DNA of 64,000 nt from Chromobacterium haemolyticum (GCF_002081825.1 NZ_MUKU01000019.1:31230-95229), one strand, 5' to 3'. Shown: positions 43,748 through 52,949, counted from the first letter of the stretch. Numbers and translations: made by a program. Notes: a model not told the origin generated them from the sequence alone.

Positions 43748-46225
43748 ATGTGGTCGCAAACAGCCGTCTGGTCCAAGCTCTTCTCCTCCAACCCGGTCGC
43801 CGACTACTGGCGCGATGCCTGCGAGCGCAGCCTCCTCTACTGGGACGTGCTGCATGACCGCGGCGCGGCCTACCTGCAACACGTGCAAAGCGGCAAACCG
43901 CCGGTGTTGGTGTTCGACTACAAGATCATCCTGGACGGCCGCAGCCTGCCGGACCCGGCCAACTACGCGCTGACCGCCATCCTGCCGCCGGCCGGCTGCC
44001 CGGCCACCAATCCGGCGCTGCGCCCCTTCGTGGTGATAGACCCGCGCGCCGGCCACGGCCCCGGCATCGGCGGTTTCAAGATGGACAGCGAGATCGGCAT
44101 TGCGCTGCAACAGGGCCACCCCTGCTACTTCATCATGTTCTTCCCGCAACCGGTGCCCAGCCAGACCATAGAAAGCGTCAGCCGCGCGGAATACGTCTTC
44201 CTCAGCAAAGTCAACGAACTACACCCGGACAGCGACGGCAAGCCCTTCGTCATCGGCAACTGCCAAGGCGGCTGGGCCGTGGCCATGCTCGCCTCCGTGG
44301 CGCCGGAACTGTTCGGCCCCATCCTGCTGGCCGGCACACCGCTGTCCTACTGGGCCGGCGTCACCGGCAAAAACCCTATGCGCTACTCCGGCGGCATGCT
44401 GGGCGGCACCTGGACCGCCTCGCTGGCCGGCGACCTGGGCCACGGGAAGTTCGACGGCGCCCACCTGGTCAACAACTTTGAAAAGCTGGACCCGGCCAAC
44501 ACCCTGTGGAAGAAGCCCTACAATCTGTACGCCAAGGTGGACACCGAGCGCGAACGCTTCCTGGGCTTTGAACGCTGGTGGGGCGGGCACTACCTGCTGA
44601 ACAAGCAGGAAATGGAATGGATATCCCAGCAGCTGTTTGTGGGCAACCACCTGGTGGAAGGCAAGATCGTCAGCAGCGACCAACACCGCGTGGACATGCG
44701 CAACATCCGCTCCCCCATCATCGTGTTCGCCTCATGGGGCGACAACATCACCCCGCCGCAACAAGCGCTGAACTGGATACCGGACCTGTACGACAACGCG
44801 GAAGACATCCGCGACAACGAACAAACCATCATCTACTGCCTGCACAATAAAGTGGGCCACCTCGGCATCTTCGTTTCCGCCGGCATCGCCAACCGCGAAC
44901 ACAGCGAATTCGCCAGCGCGCTGGACCTGATCGACGTGCTGGCCCCTGGCCTGTACGAAGCCATCATCGAAGACGTGGCCCCCGGCACCCCCGGTCAGGA
45001 ATACATCAAAGGCCGCTACATCATCCGTTTCGAAGCGCGCGAAGTGGCCGACATCCTGGCCCTGGACGACGGCCGCGAAGACGAACAAGCCTTCGAAGTG
45101 GTGCGCCGCGTTTCCGAGATCAACCAAGGCGTTTACAACCGCTTCATCTCCCCCGTGCTCCAGGCCGTCAGCAGCGAAGCCAGCGCCCAATGCCAGCGCC
45201 AGCTCAACCCGGCTCGGCTGGAGCGCACGCTGATCTCCCCGCTCAACCCCTGGCTCAGCTGGCTCAAGCCCGCCGCCGAATACGTGCGCGCCCACCGCCA
45301 TCCGGTGAGCGTGGACAACCCGCTGTGGCGGCTGCAAGAACAATGGTCCGGCTGGATGGCGCAAAGCCTGGACCGCTACCGCGACCTGCGCGACGCCGCC
45401 ACCGAACACGGCTTCAAAGCCGTGTACGAATCCCCGTGGCTGGCCTCCGCCGTGGGCGTTCAGCCGGCCCGCGAAGCCCGCGCCGCCCGCTGCGACAGCT
45501 GGGAGAAACAGGAGCGGTTGCAACTCAAGCGCCAAACGCTGGACCCCGCCTACGAAACCGGCACCCTGGCGGACGGCTTCGTGCGCCTGCTCACCTATGT
45601 GGCGATTGGCCGCGGCATCATAGACGAGCGCCCGTTCAACGCCATCCGCCGCATCATGCGCGACATCCGCCACGAATACCCGCTGACCCTGATGCAGCTG
45701 AAAGAAATCGCCCGCAAGCAAGTCTTCCTGGTGCGGCTGGACGAAGCCCGCGCGCTGGCCGGCCTGCCCAAGCTACTGCCGGAAGAGCACCGCCGCCGCC
45801 AGGCCTGGCAGCTGGCGCACGAACTGCTGGCGCTCAGCGGCAACATCGCCCCGGAACAACAACAGCGGCTGGACCAAGTGGCCCACGCCCTGCAACTGGA
45901 CATACACGCGCCGGCGGCGCCGGCCATCCTGCCGCCCACCGAGCCCGTAGCGACAGCCGCAGCCGCTCCCACTCCGGCCCCCGCCGTCAAGGCCAGCGCG
46001 CCGGCCAAGAAAGCGGCCGCGCCGCGCAAACCGGCCGCCCAAGCTCCGGTCAAAACAGCGGCCGCCGACAAGCCCAGCGCCGCCGCCAAACCCACCGGCA
46101 GCACGCCGGTTGCGGCCAAGCCGGCCTCCAGCAAGCCCGCGGCGGCCAAAACCGCCAAAGCCCCGGCCACGCGCAAACCCGCTGCCGGCAACGGCGCGGC
46201 CAAGCCCAAGACGCCTGGCAACTAA
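43748..46225 (+). CDS. DUF3141 protein with PhaC-like hydrolase core and Ala/Lys/Pro-rich tail
   Basis: An 825-residue protein of the DUF3141 type. The N-terminal half looks like an alpha/beta hydrolase related to PHA synthases: GNCQGGWAV gives a Cys172 nucleophile in the PhaC-type lipase box, ASWGDNITPPQQAL supplies an Asp, and NKVGHLGIFV a His, consistent with a PhaC triad. The middle is helical. The last 80 or so residues are AAKPA-like repeats (KKAAAPRKPAAQAPVK, AAAKPTGSTPVAAKPASSKP), similar to the histone-H1-like tail of PhaF/AlgP proteins. GAGGTGCCGT precedes the ATG at 43748. No signal peptide. Biological role unproven; a PHA- or nucleoid-associated function is an inference. Confidence 0.78.
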   Translation: MWSQTAVWSKLFSSNPVADYWRDACERSLLYWDVLHDRGAAYLQHVQSGKPPVLVFDYKIILDGRSLPDPANYALTAILPPAGCPATNPALRPFVVIDPRAGHGPGIGGFKMDSEIGIALQQGHPCYFIMFFPQPVPSQTIESVSRAEYVFLSKVNELHPDSDGKPFVIGNCQGGWAVAMLASVAPELFGPILLAGTPLSYWAGVTGKNPMRYSGGMLGGTWTASLAGDLGHGKFDGAHLVNNFEKLDPANTLWKKPYNLYAKVDTERERFLGFERWWGGHYLLNKQEMEWISQQLFVGNHLVEGKIVSSDQHRVDMRNIRSPIIVFASWGDNITPPQQALNWIPDLYDNAEDIRDNEQTIIYCLHNKVGHLGIFVSAGIANREHSEFASALDLIDVLAPGLYEAIIEDVAPGTPGQEYIKGRYIIRFEAREVADILALDDGREDEQAFEVVRRVSEINQGVYNRFISPVLQAVSSEASAQCQRQLNPARLERTLISPLNPWLSWLKPAAEYVRAHRHPVSVDNPLWRLQEQWSGWMAQSLDRYRDLRDAATEHGFKAVYESPWLASAVGVQPAREARAARCDSWEKQERLQLKRQTLDPAYETGTLADGFVRLLTYVAIGRGIIDERPFNAIRRIMRDIRHEYPLTLMQLKEIARKQVFLVRLDEARALAGLPKLLPEEHRRRQAWQLAHELLALSGNIAPEQQQRLDQVAHALQLDIHAPAAPAILPPTEPVATAAAAPTPAPAVKASAPAKKAAAPRKPAAQAPVKTAAADKPSAAAKPTGSTPVAAKPASSKPAAAKTAKAPATRKPAAGNGAAKPKTPGN

Positions 46226-46244
46226 GAAGCAGCCTGCGTGAAAG

Positions 46245-46279
46245 CGCCCGGACAGCCAAGCCGCCGTCCGGGCGTTTTT
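46245..46279 (+). terminator. Rho-independent terminator after the DUF3141 gene
   Basis: Stem CGCCCGGAC (46245-46253) with GTCCGGGCG (46266-46274), then TTTTTC. It isolates the riboswitch transcription unit that follows. Confidence 0.9.
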
Positions 46280-46329
46280 CTGTCGATGCCGCGCTGCAAC
46301 ATTTTTGCCTTCCCCCATGTATACAGTCG

Positions 46330-46359
46330 TTGACTGAACAATACAGCAAACGCTAATAT
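46330..46359 (+). promoter_or_regulatory. Sigma-70-type promoter of the glycine riboswitch
   Basis: TTGACT (46330-46335) and TAATAT (46354-46359) are separated by 18 bp. The first nucleotide of the aptamer stem at 46368 lies where the transcript should begin, which supports the call. Confidence 0.75.
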
Positions 46360-46367
46360 CCTTGCCT

Positions 46368-46625
46368 GCTGCGGGAGAGAGGGGCATGCGCCCCCGCCGA
46401 AGACGCAAACTCCCATAATCGCTCAGGCCACAGTACCGCAGCCCATGGATACCAGCCGATTGGAGAGAGGCCCTAAGCGCCCGTTCATCCTCTGCTACGC
46501 TTCAGCAACAGCGCGTCAGATGATGCGACCGGCCCTTAGCCGCCCACCGAAGGGGCAAGTGACATCCGGCAAAGCCCGCACACAGGCCGCGCCCGTCATC
46601 TAACTCTCAGGTAAAAGGACAAGGG
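46368..46625 (+). promoter_or_regulatory. Tandem glycine riboswitch
   Basis: Two aptamers in series. The first (46368-46442) has a closing stem GCTGCGG/CCGCAGC, the conserved GGGAGAG and CCGCCGAAGACGCAAACTCCC, and a CTCAGGCCACAGTACCG end. The second (about 46457-46625) has TTGGAGAGAGG, CACCGAAGGGGCAAG and ends with the textbook CTCTCAGGTAAAAGGACAAGG; it has an unusually long internal arm. Glycine riboswitches bind glycine cooperatively and usually switch on glycine disposal or transport genes. Here the controlled gene is the UPF0126/TRIC protein, but a repeat is inserted between the switch and that gene. Confidence 0.9.
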
Positions 46626-46678
46626 GAGAGGCAATGCCGGCAGCGCCGCGCCCATGCGCAGCCCGCCGGCCATGCTCA

Positions 46679-46816
46679 GAACGTGTTCACGATCTCGCGA
46701 GCAAGGACGAGACAAGGCGAAAACAGCTGAGAAAGCGGAATGTACTCTTGGTACATGAGCATTTCGAAGCGGTACGCGCCGCGTCTCGCGAAGCGCAGCA
46801 GATCGTGCACCAGCTC
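46679..46816. repeat. MITE-like repeat, copy 9 (in the riboswitch leader)
   Basis: 138 bp with ends GAACGTGTTCACGATCTCGCGAG and GATCGTGCACCAGCTC and perfect TCA duplications (46676-46678, 46817-46819). It lies about 50 bp after the glycine riboswitch and 13 bp before the likely start of the controlled gene. Confidence 0.85.
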
Positions 46817-46829
46817 TCAAGGAAAACCC

Positions 46830-47564
46830 GTGTTCGAAACTCTTGCCCAGGCTGCGCGCCACCTGGCATGGCCCGCCCATTGCCAACCTATTTTCCCACC
46901 CGGCTTCGCCGCTCACCTCGGCGCCAGCCTGTTTGACCACTGCAACTACATGCTTACCCTGATCTATCTGATCGCCATCACCGCGGAAGCGATGACTGGC
47001 GCGCTGGCGGCCGGCCGCCGCAATATGGACATCTTCGGCGTTACCGTCATCGCCTTCCTCACCGCCCTGGGCGGCGGCACCGTGCGCGACATCGTGCTGG
47101 GCCGCTACCCGATAGGCTGGACCCAACACCCGGAATACGTCGGCCTCGTCGTCGCCGGCGGCCTGGCCGCCGTGTTCGTGGCCCGCTACATGAAGCGCCT
47201 CAGCCGCGTCTTCCTGGTGCTGGACGCGCTGGGCCTGATCGCCTTCACCATCATAGGCTGCGGCGTGGCCCAGTCCATGGACTACCACCCGGTGGTGGTG
47301 GTGATGGCCGGCATGATCACCGGCATTGCCGGCGGCATCCTGCGCGACGTGCTGTGCAACCGCGTGCCCGTGGTCTTTCGCCAGGAACTGTACGCCAGCG
47401 TCTCCTTCGCCGTGGCCCTGCTCTACCTGGGCCTGATCAAACTGGGCGTGCCGCACGATCTCAACGTGCTGGCCAGCTTCGCCGTCGGCCTCGCCATCCG
47501 CCTGGCCGCCATCTGGCGCGAATGGCGGCTGCCGGTGTTCATGTATCGGCACGACCTGCATTAA
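46830..47564 (+). CDS. UPF0126/TRIC-family membrane protein, probable glycine transporter
   Basis: An inner-membrane protein with the UPF0126 (YicG-like) core. Two repeated halves of three membrane helices are marked by AEAMTGALAAGRRNMDIFGV, TALGGGTVRDIVLGRYPIGW and TGIAGGILRDVLCNRVPVVF. The GTG at 46830 follows AAGGAAAACCC and gives 244 residues; the ATG at 46950, where family homology begins, gives 204 residues but lacks a ribosome site, so the extra N-terminus (40 residues, ends near FDHCNY) is uncertain. Family members under glycine riboswitches are regarded as glycine transporters, fitting a cell that makes glycine from betaine. The repeat inserted ahead of it lies inside its leader. Confidence 0.82.
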   Translation: MFETLAQAARHLAWPAHCQPIFPPGFAAHLGASLFDHCNYMLTLIYLIAITAEAMTGALAAGRRNMDIFGVTVIAFLTALGGGTVRDIVLGRYPIGWTQHPEYVGLVVAGGLAAVFVARYMKRLSRVFLVLDALGLIAFTIIGCGVAQSMDYHPVVVVMAGMITGIAGGILRDVLCNRVPVVFRQELYASVSFAVALLYLGLIKLGVPHDLNVLASFAVGLAIRLAAIWREWRLPVFMYRHDLH

Positions 47565-47598
47565 CTAACCCTAGCTGTTTCACCGCTGCGCCGCGGCA

Positions 47599-48384
47599 TC
47601 AGGATTGAATGCCCGCCAGCAGCAAAAACAAGGCCGCCTGGCTGGACACACCCAGCTTGGCGTACAGATGGCGGCGGTGGACCTTGGCGGTTTCCAGCGA
47701 AATGCCCAGCTCGCGCGCCACGCCCTTGGTGGAGTGGCCGCCGAGTATCAGCAGCGCCACCTCCACCTCCCGCTTGGTCAACGGCGAGGAGCCCTGCGCG
47801 CGCAGCGCCTCTTCCAGTTCCCGGCGGCTCTGCCTGCCCGCCTTGGCCCCCGGCTGACGCAGCCCTTCGTCCAGACGCGCGGCCAGACGCGACAAGGGCA
47901 GCAGCCAGGGCGCGAACAGATTGCAAACCCCCAGTTCTTGCTCGCTGAAGCGGCGTTTGCTGCCCAGCGACAGGGACAGCACGCCCTCCGGCAGCGCTTG
48001 CAGAAACTGGATTTCATCCGCCACCACATTGCGCGAAAAGTAACGGCGAAAGTACTCCGTCTCCCGGAAACGGTCCGGCGCCACCTCGTCCAGCCGGTAC
48101 ACGCCGGCGGCCGGGCGCTTCAGCGCAAAACCGTAAAATGGGTCCAGCAGATACAGGCCGCGCCGGTAGTCGGCGAACAAATCGTCGGCGGCGTAATTGG
48201 CCGCGTGATCCGCCAGCACCCGCGGCGGCGCCTCCTGGCGAAACAACACCGCCACCCAGGTATCGAAACTCAGGTGCTCCCGTAGAAACGCCGCCATCCG
48301 TTGCCAAAAGGCCGCGTTGTCGACGCCGTCCAGCAAGCGCCCCAATTGCTGGTGAAACACCAGATCCGCCACATTCAGCTGCAT
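47599..48384 (-). CDS. LuxR-family transcriptional regulator
   Basis: A 261-residue regulator. The last 65 residues form a GerE-type HTH (LTKREVEVALLILGGHSTKGVARELGISLETAKVHRRHLYAKLGV). The first 180 residues are a sensor region without a recognised autoinducer-binding signature, so it is probably not a quorum-sensing LuxR. It is divergent from the aldehyde dehydrogenase-permease-aminotransferase operon and is its likely regulator; regulators of this build accompany several amine-utilisation operons. It converges with the TRIC gene with only 34 bp between. Confidence 0.82.
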   Translation of the reverse strand: MQLNVADLVFHQQLGRLLDGVDNAAFWQRMAAFLREHLSFDTWVAVLFRQEAPPRVLADHAANYAADDLFADYRRGLYLLDPFYGFALKRPAAGVYRLDEVAPDRFRETEYFRRYFSRNVVADEIQFLQALPEGVLSLSLGSKRRFSEQELGVCNLFAPWLLPLSRLAARLDEGLRQPGAKAGRQSRRELEEALRAQGSSPLTKREVEVALLILGGHSTKGVARELGISLETAKVHRRHLYAKLGVSSQAALFLLLAGIQS

Positions 48385-48547
48385 GCCAGCTACCCCGATC
48401 AGGTTAGTCCCGCCTTCCGCCCTAACGCTTTCGCGTGATGTCCGCCGCCAAGGGGACTGACTAGTATGACTCCAGCCTGCGCGACAAGACTAGCCATGAT
48501 GTGAGTCCCCCCACCCCGTCGCGCCGCCTGAACCAGGAGTGATCGCC
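48385..48547. promoter_or_regulatory. Divergent LuxR-type/aldehyde dehydrogenase promoter region
   Basis: 163 bp spacer with the ALDH ribosome site AGGAG at 48535-48539. It should contain both promoters; a dyad for the LuxR-type protein was not identified. Confidence 0.45.
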
Positions 48548-50047
48548 ATGCCCATGCAGGATCTGTCCTACTGGCAACGCCGCGCCGCCGATTTGCGCCC
48601 ACCTTGCCTCGCCTTCATCAACGGCCGCTTCGTTCCCGCCGCCGACCGGCGCACCTTCACCGACACCAGCCCCATCCACGGCCGGCCCTTGGGCGAGATC
48701 GCCCGCTGCGGCGAGGCCGATGTCGAACGGGCGGCGCGGGCCGCCCGCGCCAGCTTCGAATCCGGCGTCTGGTCGCGCCGTCACCCGCGCCAACGCAAGG
48801 CCGTGCTGCAAAAGCTGGCGGCGCTGATCCGTCAGCACGGCGACGAACTAGCGCTGCTGGACTGCCTGGACATCGGCAAGCCCATTGCCGACGCGCGCCA
48901 TATCGACGTGCCGGGCGCCGCCGGCGTGTTCGACTGGTACGCCGAAGCCGCCGACAAGCTGTACGGCGAGGTCGCCCCCGGCGCCGACGACGCGCTGGCC
49001 CTGATCACCCGCGAACCGCTGGGCGTGGCGGCGGCGGTGATCCCGTGGAATTTCCCGCTGGACATGGCGGCGTGGAAGCTGGCGCCGGCGCTGATGGCCG
49101 GCAATAGCGTGATCCTGAAGCCGGCCGAGCAATCCCCGCTGTCGGCCTTGCGCCTGGCCCAACTGGCCCAGGAAGCCGGCCTGCCGGACGGCGTGCTCAA
49201 CGTCTTGCCGGGCTACGGCGACGAGGTGGGGCGGCCGCTGGGCCTGCACCCGGACGTGGATTGCCTGAGCTTCACCGGCTCCACCGACGTGGGCAAAGCC
49301 TTTCTGCGCTACGCGGCGGACTCCAATATGAAAAGCGTGGCGCTGGAATGCGGCGGCAAAAGCCCCAATCTGGTGTTCGACGACTGCGACCTGGACGCCG
49401 CCGCCCGGCGCGCCGCCTTCGGCGTTTTCTTCAATCAGGGCCAGGTGTGCTCGGCCAACTCGCGGCTCTTGCTGCAACGCTCCATTCAAGACGCCTTCCT
49501 GGAACGCCTGCTGCGCGAGGCGGCCGCGCTGCAACCGGGCAACCCGCTGGACCCGGCTACCCGCAGCGGCTGCATCGTCAACGCCCGCCAGGCGGAGCGC
49601 ATCATGGCCCACATCGACCAAGCCCGCCGCCAAGGCGCCCGCCTGCTGTGCGGCGGCGAACGCCTCTGCGTAGACGGCGGCGATTGCTACATCCGCCCCA
49701 CCGTCTTCACCGAGGTCCGCCCGGACATGGCGCTGGCGCGCGAGGAAGTTTTCGGCCCGGTATTGGCGGTGATGCCCTTCGACACCGAAGCCGAGGCCGT
49801 GGCCATCGCCAACGACAGCCCTTACGGCTTGGCCGCCTCGGTGTGGACCCGGGACCTGTCGCGCGCCCACCGCGTGGCGCGACGGCTACGCGCCGGCACC
49901 GTCTCGATCAACGCCGTGGACGCCCTGGACCCCGGCCTGCCGTTTGGCGGCTGCAAGCAGTCCGGCTTTGGCCGCGACCTGTCCCTATACGCCGTCGACC
50001 ACTACACCCACCTCAAAACCACCTGGGTTCAATGGCAAGACGAATAA
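48548..50047 (+). CDS. NAD(P)-dependent aldehyde dehydrogenase of an amine-utilisation operon
   Basis: A 499-residue aldehyde dehydrogenase related to PuuC at 5536-7023 (same start pattern and GEADVERAARAAR segment). The catalytic Cys301 is in GQVCSANS and the general base Glu267 in LECGGKSPNL, where Cys replaces the common Leu. The ATG at 48548 is eight bases after AGGAG; a GTG at 48539 would overlap it and is rejected. It is the first gene of an operon with an APC permease and a class III aminotransferase, so it probably oxidises the aminoaldehyde made by that aminotransferase. Confidence 0.87.
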   Translation: MPMQDLSYWQRRAADLRPPCLAFINGRFVPAADRRTFTDTSPIHGRPLGEIARCGEADVERAARAARASFESGVWSRRHPRQRKAVLQKLAALIRQHGDELALLDCLDIGKPIADARHIDVPGAAGVFDWYAEAADKLYGEVAPGADDALALITREPLGVAAAVIPWNFPLDMAAWKLAPALMAGNSVILKPAEQSPLSALRLAQLAQEAGLPDGVLNVLPGYGDEVGRPLGLHPDVDCLSFTGSTDVGKAFLRYAADSNMKSVALECGGKSPNLVFDDCDLDAAARRAAFGVFFNQGQVCSANSRLLLQRSIQDAFLERLLREAAALQPGNPLDPATRSGCIVNARQAERIMAHIDQARRQGARLLCGGERLCVDGGDCYIRPTVFTEVRPDMALAREEVFGPVLAVMPFDTEAEAVAIANDSPYGLAASVWTRDLSRAHRVARRLRAGTVSINAVDALDPGLPFGGCKQSGFGRDLSLYAVDHYTHLKTTWVQWQDE

Positions 50048-50091
50048 GCGCCGCCCCGCAGTCGGCACAACAAGATAGTAGGAGACACACC

Positions 50092-51498
50092 ATGCGCAAA
50101 CCGCAAGCCCACCTTGCCCCGCCGCCGGCCCCCGCCCCCTTTCGCGCCAGCCTGGGCCTCGCCCCGCTGCTCGCCGTCGCCATTGGCCTCGTCGTGTCCC
50201 AAGGCGTGATGGTGCTGATGCTGCAAGGCGTCGGCATGGCCGGCATCGGCTTTCTGATCCCGCTGAGCCTGGCGTTCCTGCTGGCGCTCTGCTACGCCGT
50301 CTCCTTCTCCGAACTGGCGCTGATGATTCCCCGCGCCGGCAGCCTCAGTAGCTACACCGAGGTGGCCCTGGGCCAGTTCCCCGCCATCCTGGCCACCTTT
50401 TCCGGCTATGTGGTGGTGGCCATGTTCGCCCTGTCCGCCGAACTCCTGCTGCTAGACCGCATCGTCAACCAGGTCTATCCCGGCGTCTTTCCCCTCAACG
50501 GCGTCGCCTACGGCGTGCTGCTGACCTTCACCCTGCTCAACCTGCTGGGCATCGATGTGTTCGCCCGCCTGCAATCGGCGCTGGCGCTGGTGATGATCGT
50601 CGCGCTGCTGGCGCTGGGGACAACCGCGCTGAGCAGCGAAGCCCCCCCGGCGCTGGTCCAGGCCGCCAACAGCGACTGGAACCCGCTGGGCGCCGGCGTG
50701 CTGACGCTGGGAGCGCTGGCGATCTGGGGTTTTGTCGGCGCGGAATTCACCTGCCCGCTGGTGGAGGAAACCCGCCGCCCGCAACGCGATATCCCGCTGG
50801 CGATGATGCTGGGCCTCGGCGTGATCTTCATCACCATCGCCCTCTACTGCATGGGCGCGCTCTACCACCTGCCGCGCGCCACCCTGACCGCCGCGCCGCT
50901 GCCGCACCTGCAATACGCCACCGCGCTGCTGGGCCAGGCCGGCAAGCTGACCGTGGTGGTGATCGCCTTCACCGCCACCTGCAGCACGCTCAACAGCTCC
51001 CTGGCGGCTGTGCCGCGCATGCTGTACGGCATGGCGTGCAACGGCCAGGTCTTTCCCCAGTTCAAACAGCTGAGCCGGCGCTACCGCACCCCATGGGTGG
51101 CGGTGCTCTTCGTCGCCCTGATCACCGGCGCGCCGGTGCTGCTGATGGGAGACGACCCCGACACCATAGGCCTGCTGTTGCTGGCGGCGGCCATCGCCTG
51201 GCTGCTGGCCTACATCATCTGCCACCTGGACGTGATCGCCCTGCGCCGCCGCTACCCCACGCTGGCCCGCCCCTTCAAAACCCCGTTCTACCCACTGCCG
51301 CAATGCCTGGGCATCGTCGGCATGCTGATCGCCATCTACCACGTGTCGCCCAGCCCGGACATGAGCGCCGCCATCTTCGCCATCGCCGGCCTCGTGCTGG
51401 GCCTGGTGTCCTTGATCGCCGTCCTGTGGATCAAGCTGGTGATGCGCAAACCGCTGTTCAGCCCGGAACCGCTGGACCAGGCGCTGACCCGGCAATAG
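50092..51498 (+). CDS. APC-family amino acid/amine permease
   Basis: A 468-residue membrane protein with about 12 hydrophobic segments, typical of the amino acid-polyamine-organocation superfamily. Segments include LAPLLAVAIGLVVSQGVMVLML (TM1), FSELALMIPRAGSLSSYTEVALG with the conserved PRAGS-like turn, and AIWGFVGAEFTCPLVEETRRPQRDIP (TM6-7), matching APC consensus. TAGGAGACACACC precedes the ATG. It lies between the aldehyde dehydrogenase and aminotransferase genes with spacings of 44 and 46 bp, so it most likely imports the amine they degrade. Substrate not known. Confidence 0.87.
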   Translation: MRKPQAHLAPPPAPAPFRASLGLAPLLAVAIGLVVSQGVMVLMLQGVGMAGIGFLIPLSLAFLLALCYAVSFSELALMIPRAGSLSSYTEVALGQFPAILATFSGYVVVAMFALSAELLLLDRIVNQVYPGVFPLNGVAYGVLLTFTLLNLLGIDVFARLQSALALVMIVALLALGTTALSSEAPPALVQAANSDWNPLGAGVLTLGALAIWGFVGAEFTCPLVEETRRPQRDIPLAMMLGLGVIFITIALYCMGALYHLPRATLTAAPLPHLQYATALLGQAGKLTVVVIAFTATCSTLNSSLAAVPRMLYGMACNGQVFPQFKQLSRRYRTPWVAVLFVALITGAPVLLMGDDPDTIGLLLLAAAIAWLLAYIICHLDVIALRRRYPTLARPFKTPFYPLPQCLGIVGMLIAIYHVSPSPDMSAAIFAIAGLVLGLVSLIAVLWIKLVMRKPLFSPEPLDQALTRQ

Positions 51499-51544
51499 CC
51501 AAACGCCGGCCCCATCCGGCCCCATCCCCGACAAGGAGACCGTC

Positions 51545-52927
51545 ATGACCGCTTTCACACCCCGCCGCAGCACCCGCGACTACCAGCAACTGGACGCCGC
51601 CCACCACATCAACGCCTTTCTAGATCAGAAAGCCCTGAACCAGGAAGGCCCGCGGGTGATGGCCGAGGGCCGAGGCGTCTATCTGTGGGACACCGACGGC
51701 AAGCGCTATCTGGACGGCATGTCCGGCCTGTGGTGCACCCAGGTGGGCTACGGCCGGCAGGAGCTGATTGCCGCCGCCGCCCGGCAGCTGCAACAGCTCA
51801 GCTACTACAATGTGTTCTTCCACACCACCCACCCGGCGGTGAACGAACTCTCCGAACGGCTGTTTTCCCTGCTGCCCGGCGACTACCGCCACGTGATCTA
51901 CACCAACTCCGGCTCCGAAGCCAACGAGCTGCTGATCCGCTGCGTGCGCCGTTATTGGGACGTGATGGGCAAGCCGGACAAGAAAATCTTCATTGGCCGC
52001 CACAACGGCTACCACGGCTCCACCGTAGGCAGCGCCAGCCTGGGCGGCATGAAGTTCATGCATGAGATGGGAGACCTGCCCATCCCCGGCGTGGAACACA
52101 TCGGCGAACCGTACTGGTTCGCCCACGGCGGCGGGCTGAGCCCGGAAGCGTTTGGCCGTCAATGCGCGCAAGAGCTGGAAGACAAGATTCTGGCGCTGGG
52201 CGCCGACAAGGTGGCCGCCTTCGTGGCCGAACCCTTCCAGGGCGCCGGCGGCATGATCTTCCCGCCGGACAGCTATTGGCCGGAAATCCAGCGCATCTGC
52301 CGCCAGTACGAGGTGCTGCTATGCGCCGACGAGGTGATAGGCGGCTTTGGCCGCACCGGGGAATGGTTCGCCCATCAGCATTTCCACTTTCAGCCGGACA
52401 CGCTCAGCATCGCCAAGGGCCTGACCTCCGGCTACATCCCCATGGGCGGCCTGGTGCTGTCGCGCCGCATCGGCGAAACGCTGGTGGAGCAAGGCGGCGT
52501 CTTCGCCCACGGCCTGACCTACTCCGGCCACCCGGTGGCCGCCGCCGTGGCCCTGGCCAACCTGGGCGTGCTGCAAGACGAAGGACTGGTCGAGCGCGCC
52601 AGGACGGACACCGGCCCCTATCTGCAAACCTGCCTGCGCGAGGTGTTTAGCCAACACCCGCTGGTGGGCGAAATCCAGGGTGCTGGCCTGGTGGCGGCCT
52701 TGCAGTTCTGCCGCGACAAAACCACGCGACAGCGCTTCGCCGACGAAACCGACATCAGCTGGCGCTGCCGCAGCATAGGCTTTGATGAGGGCGTGATCCT
52801 ACGGTCCACGCTTGGCCGCATGATCATGGCGCCGGCGCTGGTGATCAGCCGTGGCGAGATCGACGAACTCATAGACAAGACCCGCATCGCCGTGGACCGC
52901 ACCGCTGAGGAGATGGGCCTGCGCTAG
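51545..52927 (+). CDS. Class III PLP-dependent aminotransferase (SpuC-like paralogue)
   Basis: A 460-residue omega-aminotransferase, homologous to the partial gene at 1-1018. It has YTNSGSEANELL, LLCADEVIGGFGRTGEW, and the PLP lysine at residue 291 in SIAKGLTSGYIP. AAGGAGACCGTC precedes the ATG. As the last gene of the operon it would transaminate an omega-amino compound (beta-alanine, taurine, a diamine or similar) to an aldehyde for the upstream dehydrogenase. Two similar enzymes in one region imply different substrates or regulation. A strong terminator follows. Confidence 0.87.
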   Translation: MTAFTPRRSTRDYQQLDAAHHINAFLDQKALNQEGPRVMAEGRGVYLWDTDGKRYLDGMSGLWCTQVGYGRQELIAAAARQLQQLSYYNVFFHTTHPAVNELSERLFSLLPGDYRHVIYTNSGSEANELLIRCVRRYWDVMGKPDKKIFIGRHNGYHGSTVGSASLGGMKFMHEMGDLPIPGVEHIGEPYWFAHGGGLSPEAFGRQCAQELEDKILALGADKVAAFVAEPFQGAGGMIFPPDSYWPEIQRICRQYEVLLCADEVIGGFGRTGEWFAHQHFHFQPDTLSIAKGLTSGYIPMGGLVLSRRIGETLVEQGGVFAHGLTYSGHPVAAAVALANLGVLQDEGLVERARTDTGPYLQTCLREVFSQHPLVGEIQGAGLVAALQFCRDKTTRQRFADETDISWRCRSIGFDEGVILRSTLGRMIMAPALVISRGEIDELIDKTRIAVDRTAEEMGLR

Positions 52928-52949
52928 AGGGACGGATAAGCGAGCGGCT

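Noticed and set aside
46740..46829. Extended N-terminus of the TRIC-type protein read from the MITE
   Set aside because: The open frame continues into the repeat, but the GTG at 46830 with AAGGA upstream, or the ATG at 46950, gives a better start; the extension is an artefact of the insertion.
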